Shown: positions 25,901 to 37,900 of the stretch, piece by piece
Position numbering within the stretch: the stretch's first letter is position 1
Layout: the number at the start of each line of letters is the position of its first letter
Origin: Romanomermis culicivorax
Taxonomy: Eukaryota > Nematoda > Enoplea > Mermithida > Mermithidae
Direction: 5' to 3'
NCBI GenBank assembly: GCA_963922205.1
Contig: CAWUHX010000016.1
Location: 1,116,001-1,180,000 of the forward strand
DNA: 64,000 nucleotides
Program-made: the position numbers and the translations under genes
The notes under the pieces: generated by a model
Told to the model about the DNA's origin: nothing
What the model saw: only the letters and a program-made list of their open reading frames with translations
Databases searched by the model: none

Positions 25901-28900
25901 CAGAATACACCCAACATAAAGTTGATAGATGACTTTCTTCATAGCGGAAGCTTCGGTCTGGTGGTCAGCAACAGTGAATTACGGTATCTGGGTCTTGTAA
26001 ACTTGAAACATATAGCCAATGGCGAAATTTACATAGGCGACAACCACGACATGTGTTTTCTGGAGAAAATTCCATTCGAGAAAATTGCCAAAAAAACGGT
26101 TATGATTCACAATCGATCTGTCAAGACATGCGGTAAGTAAATGAAAGCAGAGAACCGAAGTCTTCTGGCTTTTGCCTTTCATAGCGTTTTATGTTTTAGA
26201 GCAAGAAGAGAAAATTTGTGATTCTCTCTGTGACCCCAAATCCGGTTGCTGGGGTCCAGGACCCCAAAATTGTTTTCATTGTTTGCGGTACAAAAAAGGT
26301 GAAACTTGCTTAGACAAGTGCGACGTCGAGAAAGGGTAAATTTCGTGCTAAAATAGTTTCTAAGTTTGAAAATTTATTCATTTCAGTTTATTTGATGCCG
26401 GCAACTGGACATGCGCTCAATGTCATCAAGAATGTATGACTTGCAATCAATCGGTAAGGTTAAACGGGCAAGGGGTGTCATTATTCACACAATTTTTCAT
26501 AATTCTAATAAATCTAGCACTCAGAACTGGATCAGCTTCTCATTATACAACATTTTGCAGACAGCTCGGGATTGTTTGAAATGCCGACATGTGAAGCAGG
26601 ATGGGGAATGCGTCACTCAATGTGATCCTCTGACCAGATATCTGAATGGAACGACCAAAGTTTGTATGCCCTGTCACATGAATTGCTTCTCCTTTGGGCA
26701 AGTTTCATCCTACTGCAGTAGGTTTCTACGTTCAGTTTTTTCCTTTTTATTTAGGTGTACAGGTCCAGGAAATTTCGTTGGTTCCAATGGGTGTAAGAGG
26801 TGTAAATACGGTATTGTGGAAGAAGACGATTTAAACATATCAGTTGTACGTTGTTCTTTATGATGCATGCATATCAATTTTGAGTGTTCACATTTTCATA
26901 CGCAGACGAAATGCCTGACGTCGATATCTCAAGAAAAGTGCCAAAATGTTACGGGTTTAGAGAATTATTATTGGAATGCCCCAACGGCTGTGGGCAACTT
27001 AGTTGAACATGGAGTAATTAAAATTCAAATGTAGATCACGGTCATTGATTTAACTGTATAATTGACGAGGTCAAAAAAGCTATAGCTTTTCTAATGATAA
27101 TCCAGACCAAAATGATGAGCAACAGTTGATTTTTAGTTTGTAATTTCAGCATTGTTTTGACAACTTCATTCATTTCGATCCCATAGAAGTAATTTCAACA
27201 CGGAAAAACTAGCGAAGCTTATTATATTGTAATGAATGAAGAAAATTTATCGTCCATACCGGTGAACAGAACAGTTGATAATTTCTTCCCGTAATCTCGT
27301 TAAATGGTCAAGCACAGTTCTATTCAAATCAAAATTAGATATGCATCGTAGTTTTCCTAGGATTTTAGTGTTCCCATTTTTATGGAGAAATTTGGCATTT
27401 TTCTACATTAAAAAGTTTTCCACTCGGTAAAAAATTGGAGAAAATTGGAGCTACTCTTTTGGTTATCACTGCGTCTGTCATTCCAAAGTAAATTTTGTAC
27501 AGTAAGTAGTGATCAAATTTACAACAGATTTGCTCCAAATGCCACCCATTTTGCCGCCTCTGCACGCAATATGGCCGCGACGTACTGAATCACGGATGCG
27601 TTTGTCAGCATGTCATGGTGCATAGACGTTTCACAAACCTGAAGGAATGCGATATAGCATGCCCACAGTAAGTCACTTTACGTCATTCAATAGCAGTGCA
27701 AACTCGATTCATACCGTAGAAATTATTACAATGTGACTTCATTGGCCTCAAATTTGACCGAGTGTCATCCATGCCATACGGAATGCGATGAAGGATGTAC
27801 AGGCGAAAATCCCACACAGTGCTTCAAGTGCAAATCTTTTGAGAATATCAATGGGAATCAGGTAATTCAATATTATCGAATTTTCCAAAGGGCTCAATTT
27901 TCAGATTCAAAGACAGCTAAAAAGAACTAAATGAGGCAGTTGTTGTATGTAGTCCGCCATTATAAAGTGATTGCAAAACGAAATGGCACAAAAATTTACT
28001 GATTGAAAATTGTTTACAAAAAGCTTTTACTGCAGATTGCCAGACAAATTTCTGATGATTGAGTGGTTGAGTGATTTGACAGATTTTCAGTTCCATCCCA
28101 TATGACATGTATACTTCCGCGGAAAAATCTAAATTGTTATCAACTTTCCGCTTTTATTATTCGGAATCCTTTGAAGAAAACAGGCCAAATTGCATAAATT
28201 TCCAAGTTGGAAACCTTGATAGCTGGAAATAGAATTTTGAGTTCCAAGTTCACTGGGAGGAATTTTTTTCTGAAACCGTCTGTGGCTCTTGGCTTTAAAA
28301 AATTCCACCTCGTAGAATCTGCTTGGAATCTTATCAATTCATTTCGCTTAATATTCACTTTTTTCAGACTGAATGCGTCCCCATATGTCCAAAAAACAAG
28401 CCTTACTTGAATGGAAAAATTTGTAGCGACATCGAAATGGAGAACTTGGTGCACACAAGCGCGTACGTATAACAGCGGCTTCCTGCTAACTTTTTGTCAG
28501 AAGAATTTTCCACTTGACGCTTATGTGTAGCTATATTAGAATTCTTACTGTAATATTTTCTACAGTCGAAAACGAACCCAGAAAATTATCATCATAATTT
28601 GCGGCGCTGTTACGTTCCTGTTAGTACTTCTTATCGTCGTTTCTTGGGTATCCTGTCGTCGAGCTCAAATGTTGGCGAAAATGGGCATGCTCGACGATCA
28701 ATACGAAATGAATTTGGCTGCTAGGCCGGATATGTCCAAGTTGACCATAATTTCCGAGAATGACCTAAAAATTGGCGACGTCATGGGGTTCGGTGCGTTT
28801 GGCACTGTCCACAAGGTGATTTTTTGACCCTGAAGTGTTAAGAACTCTGGTTATTAACTACGAATATGTTGCAATAATTTTTGACATATATGAACTTGGG

Positions 28901-31900
28901 GTATATAGTAATATTGCGTGAAGTCAGAATTCTCACAGTTGATTTATTTTAAAATGAGACTCGAAACGTAAACAAATACTTTTGCAGTGGTAAAACCTGC
29001 AATGCGCGTGGGCATAGTTTTTCTTAGTTTGTGAGTCTGTCTGCTACAGTAGAAAAGTGGTTGTTTTTCTTTGCTTATGTATTTTTGCATTCCTAGTCTC
29101 ATTTAAAAAAATGGACACTAGTGTTGTAAGATATTTTCATTACAGCATTTAACTTCGCTACAGAGTTAGGAATTTGTGGCTGGAGTATTGATCATGGGAA
29201 ATTGCAAAAAAATGTTTGTCTGGAAAGGAAATCGTGATTGCTGAATGAAGTGATTTAGTTCTTAAACCTGCAAGATTGACGCAAGCAATTTCTGCAAAAT
29301 TTGCGACTTAACAGCGCCCAAATTTCAAGTATACATCTGTATTCTGTTTTTTATAAAATGATCGCAAGGTGACAAAAATCAGTACTATCGTCAAAATCGT
29401 TTACACCAATCTGTTACTCCAGAATCTTCTAATCCAAAAATTGCTAAAGATCATTTGAGCGCGGTCCTAAATTTTCAGTCCTATGTGAAATATGGTTTAC
29501 CTGATAATCGCGAAATTACGAGAAATAAAATATGAATGAAATATGAAATAGTATGAAATAGAAATAGTTAAGGCCCTGTCATACTTCGCCGCGCGGCGCC
29601 GTACGGCGCCGCTTTTTTACTTTTGGATTTTGCTCTTCTCAAAAAATGTGTATTGGTTTAGTTGAAACCTGACGGGGCGCCGCAAAAATTACAAAAACCT
29701 ATTCATACTTCAAAAGCGGTACCGCGCGACGCCGGCCGGCGCCGCATTTTAGTATGAATAGGACAACCGGCGCCGTGCGGCGAAGTATGACAGGGCCTTT
29801 ATTGTTTTTCTGTTTTATTATTTTGAAGTATTTCAAAAAAAACAGAATATGTTCTTTGAATCGAACTTTTACTAACTTAGTTTTATAGAATATATAATTG
29901 AGTGAACCTGCAGAATTTTGCGTCATTGAGTTAACAAAAAATATTTCGTATAAAATCTGGCAATGATATTGCGATGTTTTTTAAAATTTTACCACCACGG
30001 CATTTTTGAAATATTTGATGTACATATCAGTCGTGTCTTAGGCTTAGGCCTAGACTTAGGCTTAGTCCTAGACTTAGGCTTAGGCTCAAGTTTGGGCAAA
30101 GGTTTAGGCGCTTAGGCTCTGGCTTAGTGTTTATGATGGAAAATCAATAAAATATCGTTGTGGTAAAAGAATAGAAAAAATCCTGATATATAATATGAGT
30201 ATTCGAATTTTCAGACTTAACAGTTAAGAAAATGACTGCTCCAATTTTCCGAGAGTTTGATTCTTTATTGAAGAACTTGGTATTCAAAGCAATATAGGAA
30301 AAAAAGTGCATTCAATTCGATCTTCATTGTCGACGTTTCAGTAGTAAGATATTGTTTATCGCATTTACGAACAACAGGGTATCTGGTTCGTCGAAAACGC
30401 TCACGCCAAACGCAAAGTCCCCGTCGCCATCAAATTGCTCAACGAGATCAATCCTTCCGCCCAACAAGAGATGCTCGAAGAAGCGGGCAATATGGCCCGT
30501 TTAACGCACGTTTATTTGCTGCCGTTGATCGGCGTTTCGATGGGCAAACAGATGATGATGATCACGCCTTTGATGCCGTTGGGCAATTTGCTGGACTACG
30601 TAAAGAATCATCGTAACAAAATCGGTTCGTCGGCTTTGCTACGTTGGTGCAAACAAATCGCTGCGGTAATTTTTCTAAACCGTTGTATCCGTTAACCTCG
30701 ACCATCCTTTACCTATAGTTTGTTTTTTATAAAATGCTTCCAAATAGAAAAGTGACCCTAATCAGAATCGTCGTCAAAATCATTTACACATAGCTCTTAT
30801 TGTGAAATTTTTCACTCGAAAAATGGTTAAATGTTAGGTCACAAATTTCCATTCCTATATGATATATTGTTTATCAGATAATCGTAAAAATCTGAAATAC
30901 TACTTGCTTTCCACTTCGATCAATGTATTCTTATTTCAAAAACCCCTTTTTTATTACATGTCTCCCCACCCTAGAGCCAAAATACCTCGACTGTTTATAT
31001 ATCGCGATAGCGTCAACCTATAATATACTTGGCCCAAAATTTCATGTCCCCCCACCCTAGAGCCAAAACGGTAAGAGCTAGAACCTTCGGGTTTTTTTCC
31101 ATAATTTCGTGCATAGGGGCAAACTGTGGGGTGCCTATTGTCATTTCGTCTTTATCTGCAACTGGTGCTCGGTGGGGCCCCAAAAACATGCCAAAAACCC
31201 ACTTTTTAATGGCCCCCAGTTTCACCATGCCCCACAATGGGTGTGGCATATCCAAGCTCCATACTTCGGCCTAAGCATCTTGGGGGTGCAGTCTCAAATG
31301 CGATTTTTTATTTTTTTAAGATATGACCCCAATTCAATTATATAGTGGTCCAAAGTCCCGGAAAACGCCCAATTCCCCAATTTTGTTACATAATACCTGC
31401 GGCTTCAAAAAAATAATTTTTTGCAGCGTAATGCACTACTAATTTTTTGGAGTTTCAATTGAACCGGTAGCCTTATGATGATTTTTGGGCTCCAAGGGTT
31501 TTCGACAATTTGGAATTCGATGGACACGGTCACTTTACACGAAAAATTATCCCGGGTGTAAACAAGCGTATTTCCGTGATTTTTCAGTGGAGGGGATTTT
31601 CGACCACGGGGAATTCAATGAATGCGATCACTTTACACAAAAACTTATCTCGGGTGTAAACAAACGTGTTTTCGTGATTTTTCGGTGGAAAAGGTGTTCG
31701 ACCAGGGGGAATTTGATGAATGCGATCACTTTACACAAAAACTTATCCCGGTTGTAAACAAACGTATTTTCGTGATTTTTGGTGGAAGAGGTTTTCGACT
31801 GCGGAGATTTCAATGGATGCGTCATTTTACACAAAAAAAAACTATCTGGGGTGTAAACAAGCATATTTTTGTGATTTTTTCAAGGAAGGGGTTTTCGATC

Positions 31901-34900
31901 ACAGGGAATTTAATGAATGCGATCACTTTAGGCACAAAATCATATTGAGTGTAAGCAAATGTATTTCTGTGATTTTTTGAGGGAAGATGTTTCTGACCAT
32001 GGGGAATTTAATGGACGCAGTCAGTTCACACGAAAAATAGTCACTTGTGTAAACAAAAATATTTCTGCGATTTTTTGGGTTGAGGGACTCTAGACCATGA
32101 GGAATTCAATAGATATCGTCTTCTTTCAGTCTGTTTACAACGTTTTTCAGGTACTATGCGGTTTACGCATCTTTTACTTTTACCGAAAGCGAGAATTCGT
32201 AGCTTGAAGATTGTTTTTTATTGTTTTTTTGACGTGAAGATGACCAAATTTAAAACTTCAATGTGCTTCTATGCAGCTTTTCGTGCATGGTTGAGGCCCA
32301 CTAAAAAGAGGTGAACCAGTTTATTCGAATATGCCCCGATGGGGCAGAAAAATGAAGAATATACTTGCTGCGATAGTGCCATGCTAGAAAAAGAAGTGGA
32401 CTAGATTTTTGAGAACTTGGGTCAAAATTGGAAAAAATTCACTTTTTTCATATTGGATTTTCATTCTTTCTCAAAAAAATTTTCTATGTCTGTGGAAAAG
32501 TATATTCTGCAGCTGAGTGCATCAACACACTTTCCAACCAAACATGTGCATCTCTTAAATTTTTAGGAAGGTACAGGGGGTGGACCTTGGTTTTTTGGCG
32601 TTTTTTGGGACAAAAATTCAAAAAAAGTTGACCAAAAAATTTTTTGTACAACAACTTTTCCAGTTTCAAAACCCTTGTGGAAATTTGTACCCCCATGTCC
32701 CCTTTCACACATGTTTTCTTCCAACTGCGTTAAACATTTTTACTCAATTTGGTGTCAACATAAGGAATCAACTGTGGGAAAGTGGCACATAAAATCCCAC
32801 TCAGCTTTTTTAGAAAAAAAGCTGCAGCACAAAGTCTTCTAAGAACTAAATCGATTGTACAAGATACGTTTCATTCACTCATTTTATGTAACATATCGTA
32901 CAGAATCGCTCCGTAAGTTCTACTGAATACAAGCTATAAACAAATTTATTCTCTTTTATTTAACTATTCAACAAAATAGCATCCATCATTCACAGTTTTT
33001 GGATTTAAACGGAAATTCGCAGATAGAGCACTTTTTGCGGGATTGCAAATGGGAAGCAATTTCACCCATCTTTGTCGCTTCGATTAGAGTCGGGGAGAAC
33101 TGGATACGGAATTTGGCGCACACCCCTAATATATGCATGGCTGAATCCCATTTACAGATCGGTGCCCAATGACTGGAACCAAATCCCAGTTGCACTAAAG
33201 GGGTCTGGGCTCAAGCTCAATCTCGAACAAAAAGGCCACTCGGTTTGATCTCAAGTTCGGTATAATTTGAATGTCATCGGGATCATAACCAGCTCAACGT
33301 TGAGATTATCCCCAGCTCGAGCTGTCGGGTTGCACTAAAATTTTCGCATAATTTTCTTATCTCTAAAGCAAATAAATATGAAAATTTCTGCAATTCCCAA
33401 ATTCGAACTTAATCCTCAGTTTTAGTTAATCCTGAAGTGAGTATGATTTGTGCATTGGAAGAAAATAATTTGGACATTGTGAGTAGCTTAAACTCAGGAT
33501 CATCAATTTAATCCCGATGTTGAGATTATCCTCATGTTGGGTTAGTGCAACGAACCTCAGGTTCCTTTATAGTTCTGAAAATGACTATAATGTGCCTCCC
33601 TCGCTATTTTTCGGCTAGATTCAGAGGCAGGAGCTTTGAATCGGTCGGGAGTTAGAATGCTATTGGTTTACCATTTCTTTACACTTGAAGTCAGGTGCAT
33701 ATAATTTTCATATAGAAAAATTTTACTGTAGTTGATGCCAGTTGAAGGACAAAATGCACGATGCTGCAGAATATACTTTTTCACAGACATAGACAATTTT
33801 TTTGAGAAAGAATGAAAATCCAATATAAAGGAAGTGAATTTTTTCCAACTTTGACCCAAGTTCTCAAAAATCTAGTCCACTTCTTTTTCTACCATGGCAA
33901 TTGTCGAAGCAAGTATATTCTCCTTTTTTCTGCCCCATCGGGGCATTTTCTAATAAACTAGTTGATTAGAAAAACCGATAGGATTCTAACTCCCGACCAA
34001 TTCAAAACTCCTGCCTTTCACACTAGCTGAAAAATAGTGAGGGAGGCATATTATAGTCATTTTCAGAACAATAAAGGAAACCTGAGGTTCATTGCACTAA
34101 CCCAACATGAGGATAATCTCAACATCGGGATTAAATCGATGATCCTGAGTTTAAGCTATTCACAATGTCCAAATTATTTTCTTCCAATGCACAAATCATA
34201 CTCACTTCAGGATTAACTAAAACTGAGGGTTAAGTTCGAGTTTGGGAATCACAGAAATTTTCATATTTATTTGCTTTAGAGACAAGAAAATTATGCAAAA
34301 ATGTCACTTGATTCCTTTTGTTGACACCAAATTCAGTGGAATGTTTAACACCATTGGAAGCAAACATGTGTGAGAGGAGACACGGGGTACAAATTTCCAC
34401 AAGGGTTTTGAAACTGGAAAATTTGTTATGCAAAAAATTTTTTGGTCAACTTTTTTTGAATTTTTTGTCTCACAAAATGCTAAAACACCAAGGTCCTCGC
34501 CTGTACTCTCCTAAAAATTTTAGAGATGCACATGCTTGGTTGGAAAGTGTGTGGATGCACTCAGCTGCAGAATATACTTCTTCACAGACATGGAAAATTT
34601 TTTTTAGAGAAAGAATAAAAATCCAATATGAAGAAGTGAATTTTTTCCAACTTTGACCCAAGTTCTGAAAAGTCTAGTCCACTTCTTTATCTACCATGGC
34701 AACTATCGAAGCAAGTATATTCTCCCTTTTTCTGCCCCATCGGGGCATTTTCTAATAAACTAGTTCACCTCTTTTTAGTGGGCCTCAACCATGCACGAAA
34801 ACTTTCATAGAAGCACATTGAAGTCTTAAATTTGGTCATCTGCACTTCAAAAAAACAATAAAAAAAACTTCAAGCAAGGAATTCTCACTTCCGGCAAAAG

Positions 34901-37900
34901 TAAAGGATGTGTAAACCGCATAGTACTTAAAAAACGGTGTAAAGATACTGAAAGGTGACCGTATTTATTGAATTCCTCATGGTTTAGAATCCTTCAACCC
35001 AAAAAATCGCAGAAATACCTTTGTTTACACAAATGACTTTTTTCGTGTAAACTGACTCCGTCCATTGAATTTCCCATGGTCAGAAACATCTTCCCTCAAA
35101 AATCGCAGAAATACATTTGTTTACACTCAATATGAATTGATGTGTAAAGTGATCACTTTCATTAAATTCCCAGTGGTCGAAAACCCCTCCCACAAAAAAA
35201 CTCACGAAAACAGGTTTGGTTAAATACCTTATAATTTTTTTATGTAAAGTGACACATCCATTGAATTCCCCGTAGTCGAAAACCCGCTTGTTTACACCCG
35301 CGATAGTTTTTTTTGTAAGATGATCGCATTCATCAAATTCTCCGTGATCGAAAACCCTGCCCACCGGGAAATCACGAAAATACACACGGGATAATTTTTG
35401 GTGTAAAGTGATCACATTCATTGAATTCCTCGTCGTCGAAAATCCCCTCCACAAGAAAATTACGGCAGTACGCTTGTTTACACCGTGGATAATTTATTTG
35501 TGTAAAATGAGGACGTCTATTGAATTCCCCGCAGTCGAAAACTCCCTCCACTGAAAAATCACGGAAATACGCTTGTTTACACCGGGGATAATTTTTCGTG
35601 TAAAGTGACTGCGTCCATCCAATTCCCAATGGTCGAAAACCCTTGCAGCCCGAAAATCCCAATAAGGCTACAGGTTTATTTGAAACGGCTAAAAAATTAG
35701 TAGTGCATTATGCTGCAAAAAATTATTTTTTTGAACCCATAGTATTATATAACAAAATTGGGAAATTTGGCGTTTTCCGGGACTTTGGACAACCATATAA
35801 TTGAATTGAGGCCATATTTCAAAAAAGTCGTACCATTGCTGTGGGAGTGCCAGTAGAGTCGGGGAGAACCGGGTAGGGGATTTGGCGCACACCCCCTAAT
35901 ATAGGCACGGCTGAATCCCATTTGCATATCAATGCCCAATGACTGCAACCAAGGCCCAGTTGCACTAAAGGGGTCTGAGCTCACGCTCAAGATAATCTCG
36001 AACAAGAAAGCAACTCGGTTTCATCTCAAGTTTGGTATAATCCGAATGTCATCAGGATTATAAGGAGCTCAATGTCGAGATTATCCCCAGCTCGAGCTGT
36101 CGGGTTGCACTAACATTTTAGCATAATTTTCTTATCTATAAAGCAAATAAGTATTAAAATTTGTACAATTCTCAACCTCGAACTTAAACCTCAATATTAG
36201 TTAATCCTGAAGTGAGTTTTTTTTGTGCACTGGAAGAAAATAATTTCGACATTGTGATTAGCTCAAACTCAGGATCATCGATTTAATCCCAATGTTGAGA
36301 TTATCCTCATGTTGGGTTAGTGCAACCAAACCCAGGTTTCTTTATAGTTCTGAAAATGACTATAATATGCCTCCCTCACTATTTTTCAGCTAGTGTGAGA
36401 GACAGATGTTTTGAATCGGTCGGGAGTTAGAATGCTATTGGTTTAGCATTTCTTTACATTTGAAATCATGTTCATATAATTTTCATATAGAAAAATTTTA
36501 CTGTGGTTGATGCCTGGGGAAGGACAAAATGCATGATGCTGCAGAATATACTTCTTCACAGACATGCAAAATTTTTTTGAGAAAGAATGAAAATCCAATA
36601 TAAAGAAAGTGAATTTTTTCCAACTTTAACCCAAGTTCTCAAAAATCTAGTCCACTTCTTTTTCTAGCATGGCAACTATCGAAGCAAGTATATTCTTCTT
36701 TTTTCTGCCCCATCGGAGCATTACCGAATAAACTGGTTGTAAGTTCTCCCAGTTCAAAAAAAAAATTTTCCCCAAAACTTCGCACAAAATTCGCATTGTA
36801 ATAGAAATTAGTGTAAATGTCGTTGAAGTTTGAATTATTGTCGACAAATGAATTACTAAGATCTTGTTGTTAACTTGATGGAAGATTATTGCCATCATTT
36901 ATTCTCATGTGAAGCATCAGAAATTGCAATTATTGAAATGTGAACATGTGGCGAATCCCACTTTTTTTATCGCTGAAAATCCGAAGTAAAAATTTATATT
37001 TATTTGGAACAGGAAAATTCTTCTTCAGTGCATAATTCTTTGGTTTTGAGCTCTTGCTTCAATATGCTTCTCATTTCAATGATTAACTGCTAAGAAATAT
37101 GAATTCATACAGCTTGATCTTGAAGAATGAAGCATATATCAGATCTGCAAGTGGATCTGTCCCATCGCTAGGATTCAGGTAATCGGGACGTTGGGGGAAT
37201 AATTTCACAATCGAACTTTTAAGACACGATTTCTGATAGATTCTACCTTCTGCTCCATTGACATAAGTTGAAAATTAATAGTATCGGAAAAAAGATATTT
37301 TGGGTAGTTTTACATGCTGAGTATCGTGACAGCATTCATTCCGCATAAAAATCAAAATTCTCATAACTACTGTACTCCAAAGTTTAGAATTTTTACATTT
37401 TTTGACATTTTTCGGTTTGTACACGTGTATCGAAACATCACAGCTTAGAAAAGACGTGACTCTGAAGCCGAATTTTCATTGCGTGCGGAAGACTCTATAT
37501 GTAGGCATGAAAAACATTTTCTAAAACTTTACTTTACACTTCTTATTCCATTTTAAAGTGTCATAATGAAAGTTGAAATTAACCGAAAAAATCCAATGGG
37601 GCTTCTTTGGGCACTTTCTCATAGGATGCCGCAGAATTTTTTTCTTGATTTCTGTAGCCATTTATGTCTGACATATTGTGTTGAAATTTCAATCAAATTA
37701 ATGTACCGTTTTGCGAGCTGTGTGTGTCTACACATTCTGAAAGTTGATACTAAAATGATAATTCTACTAAATATGCCATCTACGAGATGCAGGAAAAATT
37801 CAAAACGTTCAGATTCGACGAATAAAAAGAAAAGATGTGAGTCGAATCACTCGTAAAATTTCATCGATCAATTTACAATGGTTGCGCAACTAGACGCCTC

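Larger units (their letters stand above)
28816..30377 (+). other. EGFR intron 19
   Basis: 1562 bases. It holds a family A MITE (29336-29850) that is itself interrupted by a GC-rich palindrome (29570-29799), and a TTAGGC tract at 30038-30127. No exon seen. Confidence 0.7.
31315..35830. repeat. Large (~4.5 kb) inverted repeat with nested repeats
   Basis: The left arm from about 31315 (CCAATTCAATTATATAGTGG, CCAAAGTCCCGGAAAACGCC) is matched in reverse by 35765-35815 (GGCGTTTTCCGGGACTTTGG and ATATAATTGAATTG). Inner matched pairs are 31487-32110 with 34930-35660 (98-base arrays), 32260-32810 with 34300-34860, and around the centre 33420-33660 with 33960-34250. The centre is about 33.6-33.9 kb. The left side carries an extra piece at about 32985-33415 with no counterpart in the right arm; a direct copy of it lies at 35840-36180. 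No transposase frame is visible, so it is either a giant fold-back element or a head-to-head duplication. Confidence 0.75.

Noticed and set aside
30038-30127. A true telomere
   Set aside because: The tract is short, degenerate and lies between two EGFR exons.
31485-31980. Several overlapping open frames with a repeated [17 protein letters not shown] peptide
   Set aside because: They are read-through of the 98-base tandem unit in different registers; the peptide shifts frame between units and the same sequence occurs inverted and elsewhere without a start or stop context.
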